Assembly: GCA_963920575.1 (NCBI GenBank)
Contig: OY986970.1
Coordinates: forward strand, 15,211,588-15,275,587
DNA from: Narthecium ossifragum
Lineage: Eukaryota > Streptophyta > Magnoliopsida > Dioscoreales > Nartheciaceae
Direction: 5' to 3'
DNA length: 64,000 nt
Position numbers and translations under genes: made by a program. Position 1 is the stretch's first letter. Each line of letters begins with the position of its first letter. A model generated the notes under the pieces. That model was not told the DNA's origin. It ran no database searches and worked only from the letters and a program-made list of their open reading frames with translations. Of the stretch, positions 11,718 to 24,153 are shown piece by piece.

Positions 11718-12259
11718 ACCCTTCTTGTCTTAGATGGAGATATCGAATTCCTGTAAGATCAATATCCAACAAATTAGGCTCGCTTTAGCATCCTTCTTGG
11801 TAAGAAGGTATTTAAGTGTGGCATGATCAGTAAAACCAGTGATAGGAGAACCAATTAAATAAGCACAAAACTTGTCTAATGCAAAAACTATGGCTAACGG
11901 TTCTTTTTCAGTGCGAGAGTAGTTCATATGTGCACTATTCAAGGTTCTACTAGCATAATGAATAACATGCAGTTTCCCATCTCTTCGCTGCCCTAATACT
12001 GCTCCTACAGCAAAATCGCTAGCATCACACATCAGCTCAAAAGAAGGCTCCAATCAGGTGGTTGTACAATAGGTACAGAAATCAATTTATCAATCAAAGC
12101 CTGAAAAGCTTTCTGATAATCAACAATCCACTCAAAAGGGGTGTCCTTTATCAACAGATTACACAAAGGTCTAGCAATAGCAGTAAAATTATGAAAGAAT
12201 CTCCTGTAAAAACCAGCATGCCCTAGAAAGGATCTAACATCTTTAACAGGCTTTGACAC
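11718..12259 (-). pseudogene. Element D RNase H region
   Basis: RNase H degrades the RNA strand during reverse transcription. Reading from high to low coordinates, 12259-12032 holds the RT-RNase H connection (FLGHAGFYRRF). 12053-11730, in another frame, holds the RNase H domain with [26 protein letters not shown], and [11 protein letters not shown] frameshift near 12045 separates the two stretches. A TAA interrupts the frame at about 11727-11729, after which the frame continues as [15 protein letters not shown] in the next stretch. The match to E2 48321-48900 is clear. Confidence 0.85.
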
Positions 12260-13412
12260 AGGAAGCCTTGAAATGAGATCAATCTACCTCAATGCGTCTG
12301 GAAGAGACAATGTGGCCCAACACAATGCCTGAGGGCACCATGAAGTGGCACTTTTCCTAATTAAGCACAAGGTGCTTCTCTTCACACCTGACCAAGACTC
12401 GTTTTAAGTTGTGCAAGCTTGCATCAAAAGTATTGCCAAACACAGTCAAATCATCCATATATACTTCCATGCATTCCTCTATTATATCAACAAGCATACT
12501 CATCAAATAACGGTCGAATGTAGTTGGGGCATTACACAGTCCAAATGGTATCATACGAAAAGCATAAGTACCAAAAGGGCATGTAAAAGTCATTTTTTCC
12601 TGATCTTCTAATGCAATCTCAATCTAATAAAATCCAGAATAACCGTCAAGAAAGCAATAAAAAGGATGTCCAGTTACTCTCTCTAAAATCTGGTGTAAAA
12701 AGGGTAATGGAAAGTGATCCTTACGGGTGGTTGCATTCAGTGTCCTATACTCTATACAAATGCGCCATCCTGTCACCAATTTAGTGGGGACAAAGTCGCG
12801 ACTTTCATTCTCAACAACGGTGACACCATATTTTTTAGGCACCACATGAGTAGGGCTCACCCACTTGCTATCCGCAATGGAATAGATGATTGTTGCATCT
12901 AATAATTTCAGTACTTCAGTTTTTACAACATCCTTCATTGTAGGGTTCAACCTACGCTGAGGATCCCTATGTGGTACAACCCCCTGTTCAAGATTAATCT
13001 TATGGGAACAAATCAAGGGACTAATACCTTTCAGATCTGCTATACTCCAGCCAATAGCTAATTTATTTTGATTTAATACTCTAAGTAATTGCTCACGTTG
13101 GTCTGCTATTAATGCTGAAGAAATAATAACTGGGTATGTATCACCTAGATCAAGGTAGGCATGCTTTAAACCTTGAGGTAGCGGCTTTAGGTCCAGCTTG
13201 GTCGGTTCTACTGCTGATGGCGTTGTTGGCTGTCCTCTTTCTGGCAGTTCTTCAAACCTTGGATGCCATGGACCTTCAAAAGGACAATGTTCTATGTTAG
13301 TGAATATACCATCAACATGGGCATTTTTATCTAAATCAAACTCAAGGGATTCAATTTCAGCCGCAACAAACTCCTCTTCAGTGAGCGAGTAATCCAGTAA
13401 GTTTGTTGGCAT
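12260..13412 (-). pseudogene. Element D reverse transcriptase, decayed
   Basis: Reverse transcriptase of the Athila type. 13412-12624 starts with the gag-pol linker (ELKPLPQGLKHAYL) and holds the RT fingers, with [33 protein letters not shown] and [14 protein letters not shown] at 12621-12623 stands where relatives have glutamine. 12593-12357 carries [13 protein letters not shown] and the active site YMDD. Another TAG, in place of a tryptophan codon (LNWEK in E2), ends it, and more stops follow to 12260. At its upstream end it is in a different frame from the protease stretch, so a frameshift lies near 13400. Confidence 0.85.
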
Positions 13413-13987
13413 TCATCATCCTCAGCAGGTTGCTTAGCAATATTAAAAACATTAATTTCTAAAGTCATATTTCCAAAAGTTTCTTTTATTAGACCATTCC
13501 TGCAATTAATTATAGCATTAGCAGTAGCAAGAAACGGTCTACCTAAGATAATTGGAATTCTAGAATCAGCAGTTACTACAGCCTGTGTATCCAAGACTAA
13601 GAAATCAACATGATAATAAAATTTATCTATTTGCACAAGCACATCCTCCACTACTCCCCACGGAGTTTTCATGGATCTATCTGCCAGTTGCAGAACCACG
13701 GATGTCAACTTAATTTGTTCTAGACCAAGCTTCAAGTAACACAGAATATGCCACCCTAGATTATACGTCTTTGAATAGGGAGTGTACGACCTCCTAAATG
13801 CTCCCACGGCGTTGCAATGCTCGTCGTACACGCCCCTCATCTCAGCATTGGTGGGGCAATCATCAATATGGTGGTCCACGCCTTGACAGATCACACACGG
13901 CCCAGCCGCCCTAGGAGGTTTGCTGTATAGAGAGGTCCGGGCTACCATCATATCTTTGGTCTTTAGTAGCTCTAGCTCCCTTGTCAG
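13331..13987 (-). pseudogene. Element D gag zinc knuckle and protease
   Basis: This is the second half of D gag-protease. A CCHC knuckle (CVICQGVDHHIDDC, CX2CX4HX4C) binds RNA in the particle. It is followed by a spacer and the protease region, recognisable from LQLADRSMKTPWGVVEDVL, ILGRPFLATANA and INCRNG. The DLGAS active-site stretch is missing: the frame passes straight from a gag spacer to KLGLEQIKLTSVV, so the catalytic aspartate region seems to be deleted here. The upstream end is cut by element G at 13988. The first codons of the visible open frame (14005-13988) come from G, not from gag. Confidence 0.8.
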
Positions 13988-16247
13988 TGTCACGCCCCGC
14001 CCCAATTTAATATAAAATATCCCAAATAATTACTGAAAATTTTGGCATGACCCTTGGGCACGGGGATGTGAGATCACTATTACAACCTGTCAATCACTAA
14101 TAATACATACTTTACAACATTTAATCACAACTATTTGGGACACATTCGCCCACCTACATTCATTCATCTCATTCATTTCATTCATTCATGTTTCATGTAC
14201 ATAGGATTTGTAACATCAAAATACAGGATATGACAAACCAAATTTACAATATACAACCCTTTTTCCAAATTCCAACATATACATGCCTTTTCATACATAA
14301 ATGAAAGAAGCAAAAATACAGAATGACTCCTCAGCACAGTACATGATCTCCATGGGATGTACTGGTCTCAGGCCTACCTGCACCAAAAACCAAAAACCCA
14401 AACAATGAGCTCGAAAGCCCAGTAGGAGTCACCTGACACATCTAGGACACTGGTGTACACCCACCTATCCTAGTATACTGCCCAGGTATGGTCTGGGTAG
14501 TATGGGTAAGTCTTACATGCACAGCACCGCGTCCGCCCGCCAACGGTAGCCCATACCCCTATAGACTCTATACCCGGCCCCAGTATACTAGTATAGTTAC
14601 AACATCCACCTATCCTAGTTTACTGATCCTAGTATGGTCTGGCTAGTCTGGGCAGTCTTACATGCACAGCACCGCGTCCGGCTGCCAACGCTCACCCAGA
14701 CCCCTATAGACTCTATACAGGCCTCAGTATACTACTATTGGCAACACACTCTCAAGTCAAATCCTCAATCAGATCAAATCCTCAAATCAGATTAAATCCA
14801 CCAATCAAATCTTTAATCAGATCAAATCCTTAAATGAGATCTAGTCATCAACTTAGTCCCTAGACTCCCTAGACTATGACTAGTCTAGCTACAGGACCTG
14901 ACTAGACCCAATCACAACCCCAATCCTATCATGTATGCACAAGACAAAGAACACAACAATAAAGCAAATAACAATTATCATATATTCATACAATACAAGA
15001 AATCATCATATCATAGCATATCATACAACCATCATAAGAGAAAAGCATACATTACCAACCAGAGCATAGCATAACATAAACACAACACATCATATATCAT
15101 ACATAACAAAACATTGCATACATTCACACAAATCTTAGGAGGTAACTCCTACCTTAAAAGGACAGTCAAAGCGCTCCTTAAGTCTGGGGATCCACGTCAT
15201 GCTCTGATCTTGACAGCCGCTCAACCGATCGTCTAAAGCACACAAAACAAGAACGATCAGGCAGGGACCTAAAAGGAATTGAAACTACTAGAAATAGATG
15301 GCGCTCGAAAAGCCGGTCGAACGACCCGAGAAACATCGAAAATGGGCATCGAGAGCTCAACTACGGGCATCTGAAGGCTCTAGTGCATGTTAGCAAACAC
15401 TGTGCGTGTGTGCTAACATGCACCTCACAGAGTCATCTTCTTCCTCAAGAAGATCGCCGGAGCTCCGTCAGATCTCCAAACCAAGGGTTAAAGCTACCAA
15501 AGGAGGGGCTACCAAGGGTGAAGAGGGAAGCTACGCGTTGTCCCTAGCACAAGGTTCAGAGGAAGGTCGGCGGCCACAGCCAGAGAAAGGCCGGCCGGAA
15601 CCTTGCAGGAAACCATGGCAGGGAGGAGGAACGAGGATCCCCTGCCATGGAAACGCCTAGACAGGGCTCGGAGAGAGATGCCCTGGACCACGGGGGTCCT
15701 TCTCCGGCGCTGCAGTCGCCGAGGGAGGTCCCCGTCGCCGTCCACGACACCTTCTCCGGCGACCCATCGCCGGAAGACCGCGAAGCTCCCCAAACCCCAA
15801 TGGAAAAACGACGGAAAATAAGGGAAAATGAAGGGGAGAGAAGCTAGAAACTCACCTAAGCCAAGAAGGGAGACGAAATCCGATGGAAAGCTCATCGGAT
15901 CTACCCTTTTTCCCGACTATTTCCACCTCTCCTCCCGGTTCTTCCTCCTTTCTTCCCTTCCTTCTCCGGTGCCGGCGACCTCCTTGCTTCCGCTCCACCT
16001 CCCTCCGGATCTCTCTCTCGTTCTCTCTTCCGATCTCTCTCAATCTCCCTCTGTTTCTCTCTCCCGATCTCTCTCCCTCTCTCTCTCTCTCGGGTTGGCA
16101 GCCAAGAAAACAAAAAGGAAGGAGAAGACCGGATTTCTCTAGAAGGAGGGGCATTTTTGCAGAAAACGCCCCGCAAGACGTAAAATTCCACAAAAGAACC
16201 CCTAAATCTTACATAAAAGCCCAAAAAATTACAATTAGGCCCTTACA
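13988..16247 (-). repeat. Element G left LTR (3' LTR)
   Basis: 2260 bp. It begins TGTCACGCCCCG and ends GCCCTTACA. It contains two similar stretches around 14445-14590 and 14600-14740, each with ACCTATCCTAGT, a CAGCACCGCGTCCG string and a CCCCTATAGACTCTATAC run, so the LTR itself holds a diverged ~150-bp direct repeat. A pyrimidine-rich block lies at 15920-16095. Open frames around 15400-16300 on both strands are low complexity and not genes. Confidence 0.9.
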
Positions 16248-17361
16248 ACCTCCCCCTCTTATAGGAATTTCGATCCCGAAATTCGACTCAAGTGCAATAT
16301 AAAACAAAGGTACATAGCAAAATCTAGGGTACACTCATCACCAGGTCACTCCCACCGAAGGACTCAACCTACCAACTATACCTTGAGTCTAGCCAACAAA
16401 AAAGAACGAATTCCATCAGGTCAACTCTTCAATCTCGTGAAAAGAAACTTCATAAATTATCAATAGATAGTGATCAAAACTCAAAGAAAACATCATTAAT
16501 CTGATTTTACTGTTCTTCAGTACAAATTCCGGACAGCAACACGGAAAGCTCATATCTTGATCGTTTCTTAGTCAAATTCCAACAAACCAATAACGGATTA
16601 GCTTGCCAAACAAACTGATCTTCGCTTCATACAAAATCTGATCAAAAACCATAAAATATTCTAATCAAAATCATCATATTTCATAAGAGAAATCTGTTTT
16701 TCCTTAAATAACAGAACATCAACCTCTTCAAAGCTTTTTGAGACATTCCTTGATCATTTCCTCTGAGAAAGAAGCAGAAATCATGTAGAGAACAACTACA
16801 AAAACCATAAATTACAAAGCTTCAGAGAAAACATCGACAAAATGGATCAAAATCCATCCCAAAAACAAGCTGCTTTCCAGCCAAAACAGAGAAATTGATT
16901 AAACCAAGCTTTTAGATTTTCAAAATCACCAGAAATTGGGAAAGAGATTTGCTTTCCGACAGAAGAATAGAATATCAACAATTAATCCGATTTCTCAAAT
17001 CAAACATATTCAAACAAAGATTAAAAGATCTCTCTTGCATTGCATCCAGTTTCAAAGAAAATGATGAGACAAGACATACAGTCAAAAATTTTGATCGGGA
17101 TTGAATAACAAACGCAGTTTCTCTATCCAAAACAGAGCTATGAATTTCTGATCACTTGCTGGGCTAATTTTTTTAACTAAACTTTCTCTAGTTAAAAATT
17201 ATAATTTACAAACATATAATCAACTTTCAAATAGATTTAAACTAAGAACAATCAAACATGCAAGGATGCATCTAAAGACTCGATCTAGCCCACCTATTCA
17301 TCTATGCTATCACCCATCCTATCTAACCCTAGGACCTACAGCCTAGGCTCTGATACCAACC
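16248..17361 (-). other. Element G internal region (no coding capacity)
   Basis: 1114 bp of AT-rich DNA with no open frame of note. At the left edge (16248-16290) the minus strand reads a chromovirus polypurine signature, GAATTTCGGGATCGAAATTC followed by an A/G-rich tract ending at the LTR. At the right edge (17347-17358) the minus strand reads TGGTATCAGAGC, the Met tRNA primer site, three bases from the LTR. The middle appears not to derive from gag or pol and is unrecognised. Confidence 0.85.
17347..17358 (-). promoter_or_regulatory. Element G primer binding site (tRNA-Met)
   Basis: On the minus strand TGGTATCAGAGC is complementary to the 3' end of initiator Met tRNA, the usual primer of chromoviruses. 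It lies three bases inside the right-hand (5') LTR, which fixes the element's orientation as minus. Confidence 0.85.
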
Positions 17362-19624
17362 TGTCATGCCCCTCCCCAATTTAATATAAAATATCCCAAA
17401 TAATTACGGAAAATTTTGGCATGACCCTTGGGCACGGGGACGTGAGATCACTATTACAACCTGTCAATCACTAATAATACATACTTTACAACATTTAATC
17501 ACAACTATTAGGGACACATTCGCCTACCTACATTCATTCATCTCATTCATTTCATTTCATTCATGTTTCATGTACATAGGATTTGTAACATCAAAATACA
17601 GGATATGACAAACCAAATTTACAATATACAACCCTTTTTCCAAATTCCAACATATACATGCTTTTTGATACATAAATAAAAGAAGCAAAAATATAGAAAG
17701 ACTTCTCAGCACAGTACATGATCTCCATGGGATGCAGTGGTCTCAGGCCTACCTGCACCAAAAACCAAAAACCCAAACAATGAGCTCGAAAGCCCAGTAG
17801 GAGTCACCTGACACATCTAGGACACTGGTGTACACCCACCTATCCTAGTATACTACCCAGGTATAGTCTGGCTAGTATGGGTAAGTCTTACATGCACAGC
17901 ACAGCCCATATCCCTATAGCCTCTATACCCGGCCCCAGTATACTAGTATAGGTACAACATCCACCTATCCTAGTTTACTGATCCTAGTATGGTCTAGCTA
18001 GTCTGGGCAGGCTTACATGCACAACACCGCGTCCGGCCGCCAACGCTCACCCAGACCCCTATAGACTCTATACAGGCCTCAGTATACTAGTATAGGCAAC
18101 ACACTCTCAAGTCAAATCCTCAATTAGATCAAATCCTCAAATCAGATATTTAATCAGATCAAATCCTCCAATCAAATCTTTAATCAGATCAAATCCTTAA
18201 ATGAGATCTAGTCAGCAACTTAGTCCCTAGACTCCCTAGACTCTAACTAGTCTAGCTACAGGACCTGACTAGACCCAATCACAACCCCAATCCTATCATG
18301 TATGCACAAGACAAAGAACACAACAATAAAGCAAATAACAATTATCATATATTCATACAATACAAGAAATCATCATATCATAGCATATCATACAACCATC
18401 ACAAGAGAAAAGCATGCATTACCAACCAGAGCATAGCATAACATAAACACAACACATCATATATCATACATAACAAAACATTGCATACATTCACACAAAT
18501 CCTAGGAGGTAACTCCTACCTTAAAAGGACAGTCAAAGCGCTCCTTAAGTCCTGGGATCCACGTCATGCTCCGATCCTGACAGCCGCTCAACCGATCGTC
18601 TAAAGCACACAAAGCAAGAACGATCAGGCAGGGCCCTAAAAGGAATTGAAACTAGTAGAAATAGATGGCGCTCGAAAAGCCGGTCGAACGACGCGAGAAA
18701 CATCGAAAATGGGCATCGAGAGCTCAACTACGGGCATCCGAAGGCTCTGGTGCATGTTAGCAGACACTGTGCGTGTGTGCTAACATGCACCTCACAGGGT
18801 CATCTTCTTCCTCAAGACGATCGCCGGAGCTCACGCTGGAGCTCCGTCAGATCTCCAAACCAAGGGTTAAAGCTACCAAAGGAGGGGCTACCAAGGGTGA
18901 AGAGGGAAGCTACACGTTGTCCCTAGCACAAGGTTCAAACGAAGGTCGGCGGCCACGACCAGAGAAAGGCCGGCCGCAACCTTGCCGGTAACCTTGGCAG
19001 GGATGAGGATCGAGGATCCCCTGCCATGGAAACGCCCAGACAGGGCTCGGAGAGAGATGCCCTGGACCACGGGGGTCCTTCTCCGGCGCTGCAGTCGCCG
19101 AGGGAGGTCCCCGTCGCCGTCCACGACACCTTCTCCGGCGACCCATCGCCGGAAGACCGCGAAGCTCCCCAAACCCCAACGGAAAAATGACGGAAAACAA
19201 GGGAAAACGAAGGGGAGAGAAGCTAGAAACTCACCTAAGCCAAGAAGGGAGACGAAATCCGGTGGAAAGCTCATCGGATCTACCCTTTTTCCCGACGATT
19301 TCCACCTCTCCTCCCGGTTCTTCCTCCTTTCTTCCCTTCCTTCTCCGGTGCCGGCGACCTCCTTGCTTCCTCTCCATCTCCCTCCCGATCTCTCTCTCGT
19401 TCTCTCTTCCGATCTCTCTCAATCTCCCTCTGTTTCTCTCTCCCGATCTCTCTCCCTCTCTCTCTCTCGGGTTGGCAGCCAAGAAAACAAAAAGGAAGGA
19501 GAAGACCGGATTTCTCTAGAAGGAGGGGCATTTTTGCAGAAAACACCCCGCAAGACGTAAAATTGCACAAAAGATCCCCTAAATCTTACATAAAAGCCCG
19601 AAAAATTACAATTAGGCCCTTACA
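17362..19624 (-). repeat. Element G right LTR (5' LTR)
   Basis: 2263 bp, colinear with the left LTR. Visible differences include a missing ~25 bases at about 17903 (the GCGTCCGCCCGCCAACGG stretch of the left copy), an extra 9-base repeat at 18830 (GAGCTCACGCTGGAGCTC), and scattered substitutions. A careful alignment would date the insertion. By eye the copies are several per cent apart, so G is younger than D but not new. Confidence 0.9.
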
Positions 19625-19629
19625 GTCAG

Positions 19630-20553
19630 ACTCTCCACTTTAGCCTTGAGTGCATCTTTCTCGTACAGCTAATGTATTCCTCCAGTTTGTTGTTGTAATA
19701 ATGGTCTGAAGCTACTGGTACTATCTGTTGCACTCAACCCAGTCCATGTATGAGCTTTCTCAGCAAGCTCTGTCAAATACTCAAAATCTGCATCAGGATC
19801 TTTTTGTAAAAATTCACTATTACTCATCATTTCAACAAATTGGCGTTCTCTAATAGTTAATCCATCATTAAAATAACTAGCATGATGCCAACTCTCATAT
19901 CCGTGGTGAGGACATAAGTTTAATATATCTTTAAATCGCTCCCTTGCCAGATACAGAGTCTCATTATCCTTCTGTGTGAAGGTCGAGATTTGTCTCTTAG
20001 GTGCATTGGTCTTGTGCTGTGAAAAGTACTTATTGAAAAACATATGTGTCATTTCAGCCCAAGATCCTACTGATCGTGGTCTCAAAGGATATAACCAAGT
20101 CTTCGCTCAATCTTTCAGTGAGAACGGGAAGAACTTAAGTAGGATCATGTCTAGTGCGCCTGGTTGGGCATGAAAGGTCGCTACTACATTTTCAAACTCC
20201 CTAATATGCACATATGGATTTTCATTTTCCAACCCATGAAAGGTAGGAAGCAACTTAATCATGCCAGGTTTAATGTCTACATGTGCTGCTTTAAGTGGAA
20301 ACATTATGCATGAAGGCGTAGCAGTGCGTGTGAGATGCAGATACTCTTGCAAACTCCTATGAGCCTGCTGTTCGTCGTACTCTGCCATAGTTGAAGATTG
20401 TGGTGAAGTTTGTGACTGTGCGTCAAAAAGATTAGCATTGTATGTATCACTATCAGAAGTATCAGAATCAATCTTGGGGCGTCTAGCAAATCTGCCTAAT
20501 TTGTCTCTATACTGAGGCATACACTGGCAATCACGCAATCTGCCTAATTTGTC
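19630..20553 (-). pseudogene. Element D gag, N-terminal part (truncated)
   Basis: Gag forms the cytoplasmic particle. Two open stretches are visible. 20562-20107 ends KFFPFSLKD followed by TGA. 20085-19669 starts after that stop and holds MTHMFFNKYFSQHKTN, DNETLYLARERFKDIL and CPHHGYESW, the retrotransposon gag fold seen at the same place in C, E1 and E2. The right end stops at 20553 where E1 LTR sequence begins, so the gag start, the leader and the 5' LTR of D are all missing. A motif near the truncation, RDKLGR, is repeated about 16 residues apart. Confidence 0.8.
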
Positions 20554-21654
20554 TCTAGACATATGGAATCACGGCTTCTTAAGCTCGCATGAATCCCTAA
20601 AAGAACGCTCATGTTATCCTACGGCATAGTCTATCTTCGCTTAGCATAGACTGTCTTCGGACTTAACCTGAGTACAATCTATTTTTGCTTAGCATAAACT
20701 ATCTCAAAGGCATGCACAAAAGCGACATTAAAATCATCCTACGAATCTCTACCATCAAGCACAGCAATCAAGTAGGACTCAAAATACGTCAAGGAACTCT
20801 GTTCCCTCCACTCTTTATTAAATAAAACCATATTCATAGGATCATGTCTTTGAAAAGATAACAAGAATCAAACTAGAAAATACAAAGAAAATCTACTAAA
20901 GCTTCATGAGATCCCTAAGTACAGAATTAGCTACTCATCTTTGTGATGGAAGCCTTAGATTCGATGAAGAACGATTGGGATCCACGTTGTAGCTCCATCT
21001 TCTCCATAGAATCCTCCAAACCCTAGTTCTCTCTTTTCTCTCTATGGGGGCCTCTGGTTTTTGGCTAACAAAACCCTTTTTATATGCTAATTCTCGGAAT
21101 TAGGGTTTTGGGTTGAGTTGAACCTCAAGTGCAACTCGGATTTCCTAATTCAAGTCTGACAGCCTCTTCCGGTCGCAACTGGGTTCAACCAGTCTATAAT
21201 TTGAGAATGATTCCAACATGAAAGATGTAGATTTGAAAGTATTCTGTCCTCTCCCGAAAATTTTACAATATTTTGACTTATCTAGAATATTTGACGAATA
21301 TTCTCCTGGGCGTCGACGGACCAGTCTTCCAGCAGCTAAATATCTTCATCTTCTTCAAAACTGCTATCAATCCATCAGGAATCTCTGAAAGTGTCCAACA
21401 TGGAAGTTGTACATCTTGATGTCTTCTAGAAGTCAACCACATTTTAGAATATTTAGACCTAAGAATAATTTCTGGTGAATATTATGCTAACAGTCGACAG
21501 AGCAGTGTATTTCAGCATATTAAGCCTTTTTTGTACTTTCTAACTTGAATCTTCATTAAACTTGAAATCAACTAACAAACTATCAAATACAAACACTCTA
21601 AGCCTAACAAAGGTAAATTAAGGGGTTTAATTATGAATATTTAGTGACTCATCA
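20554..21654 (-). repeat. Element E1 left LTR (3' LTR), truncated
   Basis: Matches 28212-29313 almost base for base, with scattered differences (for example CTGATT/CCGATT-type changes and a one-base run difference near 21470). It ends AGTGACTCATCA. The polypurine tract lies at once to the right: on the minus strand GTGTAAGTTAGGGGGTG ends at 21655. Confidence 0.9.
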
Positions 21655-24153
21655 CACCCCCTAACTTACACTTTGCTAGTCCTCGAGCAAAGAAAAGATA
21701 AAAAGATGGCAATAAATCTAACTAGCCACTTTCGTAGGTCTCACGATTGCACTTAGCATGTGCAACAAGCCTTTAAACCCCTGGGTTACCCCAGTGGAGG
21801 AGTTATAATCTCCTGAGGGTTTTCAGGGATGACACCCACAAACATCTATACATCCCCTTGAATATATCATTAGAAATCCATCATAATATTCATCAACTCT
21901 AATGCATGAAATAGAAAGCCTATCCATGAATTCATCCTTCAACTCACAGTCACATAAAAATATGGTAAATCAAAACATGTCATAACATATTTCCAACACT
22001 TCAACATATTTAATCATGATTAAGAATAACTTTAACACTCCTGTGTGTGAATGGGGTTCCACATGCTTCAGAGCATCAATTATATCTAAACACTTCAACT
22101 ATTCAAGATCACAATCCTATCCAAGCACATATCTTCCACTTATCACATAGCAATATCTGTTTTTTTCTCTTTTTTTTATATATATGACATGTGCAATGTT
22201 ATGATTTCTTAAGCTTTCTTCATGGTCCATGTAACGAGGTTCAAGCCAGTGACTCCCAAACCAGACGGTTTTAGGGCACTAAGTGTAGAACACTCTTCAG
22301 ACTCTAATGCTCAAACCATGAAGGCTACAAATCATGACTAGTCATTTTTTTTTTAAAGGAAATTCAACCGTTTTACGCGAACACCACGCTGGCTAGGCAC
22401 ACTGCCCGGTTACTAAGTTGAAAATCCCTTTTTTTTCTTGTTTTTTTTTTCGCATACTCAGATAATTGTATGTGTTCATGTATTTTCTGTGTCATGACAT
22501 GAAATTGTAAATCTATCCCAGTATCATGCTCAGAATCTAATATCAACCCATTAACATGTGAAAGTGAACATGTGCATTAGGATATATGAAGCTATCTTTA
22601 GATCATGGTAAAAGTATTAAAGTATAGAAATAATATCATGCATAGCAAAAATTTACTATTTCTTATATGACATACAAGTCTCAGAATAATTCATAAAATA
22701 AATTTCTAAAACATGCACCTTTGTCAAATCATATCCTAATTTCATTCTTTTGACATAATTCAAGAGATGTATAATATTTGGTTACCAGAAAATAAAAATA
22801 GAAATATATGAGCATGAAATTTATGAATGCTACCCCCCAACTTAAATGTAATTGTCCCCAATTACACTAAGTCACAAAAATAAATCAAGAAGTAAAGGGT
22901 AGAGATAACCATCATGAACGTCTTAGAAATAGATTTCTTGCTCTTCCAATTTTAGTTTAGGCACCGCCATCATAGAATAAATACTTCATTCCCCACCATA
23001 ACCTGTCCCACAATTATATACCTTTCCAAAAAGATCAAATATAACAAATAAAAGTCCAAAAAGGTATTAGAATCATAGAAAATTTCGACAAAGTCTCCTT
23101 TGGAATAGCATGATATAGCAACCTTGTACAAGCATTCAATCCACAAAAATTAAAGTATAGACATGAAAATATTAAAATACAGGAAATTTTCCATGCACAG
23201 CACCCAACATAGTCAGCATCCATTATATCATCCAAATTGAAGATCTGCACCGTCCGATCCGAAATCGAAGCTCTGTAGCACTTGGAACGTATCCATCAGC
23301 AATCGGACGACGGAAAGTTCGCCGCAGGTGATCAACGGTGAAACGGCGTCGCCTGAGGACGGGAAGGTGACAGGAAGAATCGTTGAAGGCCAAGGAAGTC
23401 ACTAGTGTGGTCTGATCAAAGAATGGTGGCCTTCTGACTGCGGAGCAGCGGTGGACGGCGCGGAGGGCGATGACGTGTGGAAATGGATTCCGATGATCGG
23501 AGCTCCAATCAAGGGCGGGGACGATTGAGGAAGGATCGTGGAAGGCCAATGAAGTGTTCTATGGGGTTTGATTGAATAATGGGGCTTCCAGGCGGCGGAT
23601 TGAGGGTGGTCGGAAAGGTGGAAACCGACGGCGGTTGAAGTCGATGATCCCGGCGGCAAGGAGTTGTTTTGATTGTGGAGGAAGCTTCGTGGTGGCCTGA
23701 GGAAGGTTATGGAGGTGGTTTGGGGCGGTGAGCGGCCGTGAATGGCGGTGAAGACGACGGCGGGGGGCTCACCGGCGTCGGAGGAGAAGGTGGCAAGGGA
23801 CATGAAGGACGGGGATGAATAGGTGGAGGGTTGGCGGAGGTATCGGTGGTATTTTTAGGGGCTGGGGACGACCGGAGAGGTGGCGACGGCCGGCGGTGGT
23901 CGTCGGCTCGGGGATGAGCCGACGAGCCGGGACGACGAGCCGCGGGGAGAAGAAAAGAGCGAGAGGAGAGAGAAAACTCAAAGAAAATAAAGAAAATTCG
24001 GAAAAATAGGAAAAAGACGGAAAACAAATGAAAAAAAAAATCATGGAAAATCCTAAGAATTAAGGAAAATACTGGAAAAAATATAAAACTTGGGTTGCCT
24101 CCCAACAAGCGCGCAATTTTAAGTCTTTCACTCGACTTCCCGAAAAGGTGCCA
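21655..24153 (-). other. Element E1 3' noncoding region
   Basis: About 2.5 kb with no supported gene. 22229-22310 and 22369-22425 hold two blocks shared with D (4473-4550 and 4370-4425) and the second also with C (54852-54900 and 54957-55010). A GC-rich stretch at 23220-23960 has no counterpart in C or D. Within it a roughly 60-base unit at 23371-23430 recurs at 23530-23590, and more loosely near 23680, so it is a degenerate ~160-bp tandem repeat. Open frames there are Pro/Ser-rich with no domain. It may be captured host sequence. 24050-24150 matches 47130-47230 of E2, downstream of pol. Confidence 0.65.

Larger units (their letters stand above)
13988..19624 (-). mobile_element. Element G: non-coding Tekay-type LTR element
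   Basis: A complete element with two ~2.26-kb LTRs (TGTCA...TTACA) and a 1114-bp internal region. It is flanked by a perfect 5-bp TSD, GTCAG (13983-13987 and 19625-19629). Orientation is minus: the Met primer site lies beside the right LTR and the chromovirus polypurine motif beside the left. The internal region has no gag or pol, so it is a non-autonomous LARD-like derivative that needs proteins from a coding relative. It sits inside the gag gene of D; sequences on either side rejoin in frame once G and one TSD copy are discounted. Confidence 0.92.

Noticed and set aside
15828..16302. Ser/Leu/Pro frames in the G LTR
   Set aside because: Pyrimidine-rich LTR leader; frames occur on both strands and in both LTR copies with no conserved start or domain.
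23402..23803. Possible host gene in the GC-rich block of E1
   Set aside because: Repeats internally, no domain, and no intron or start evidence. Left as possible captured DNA only.
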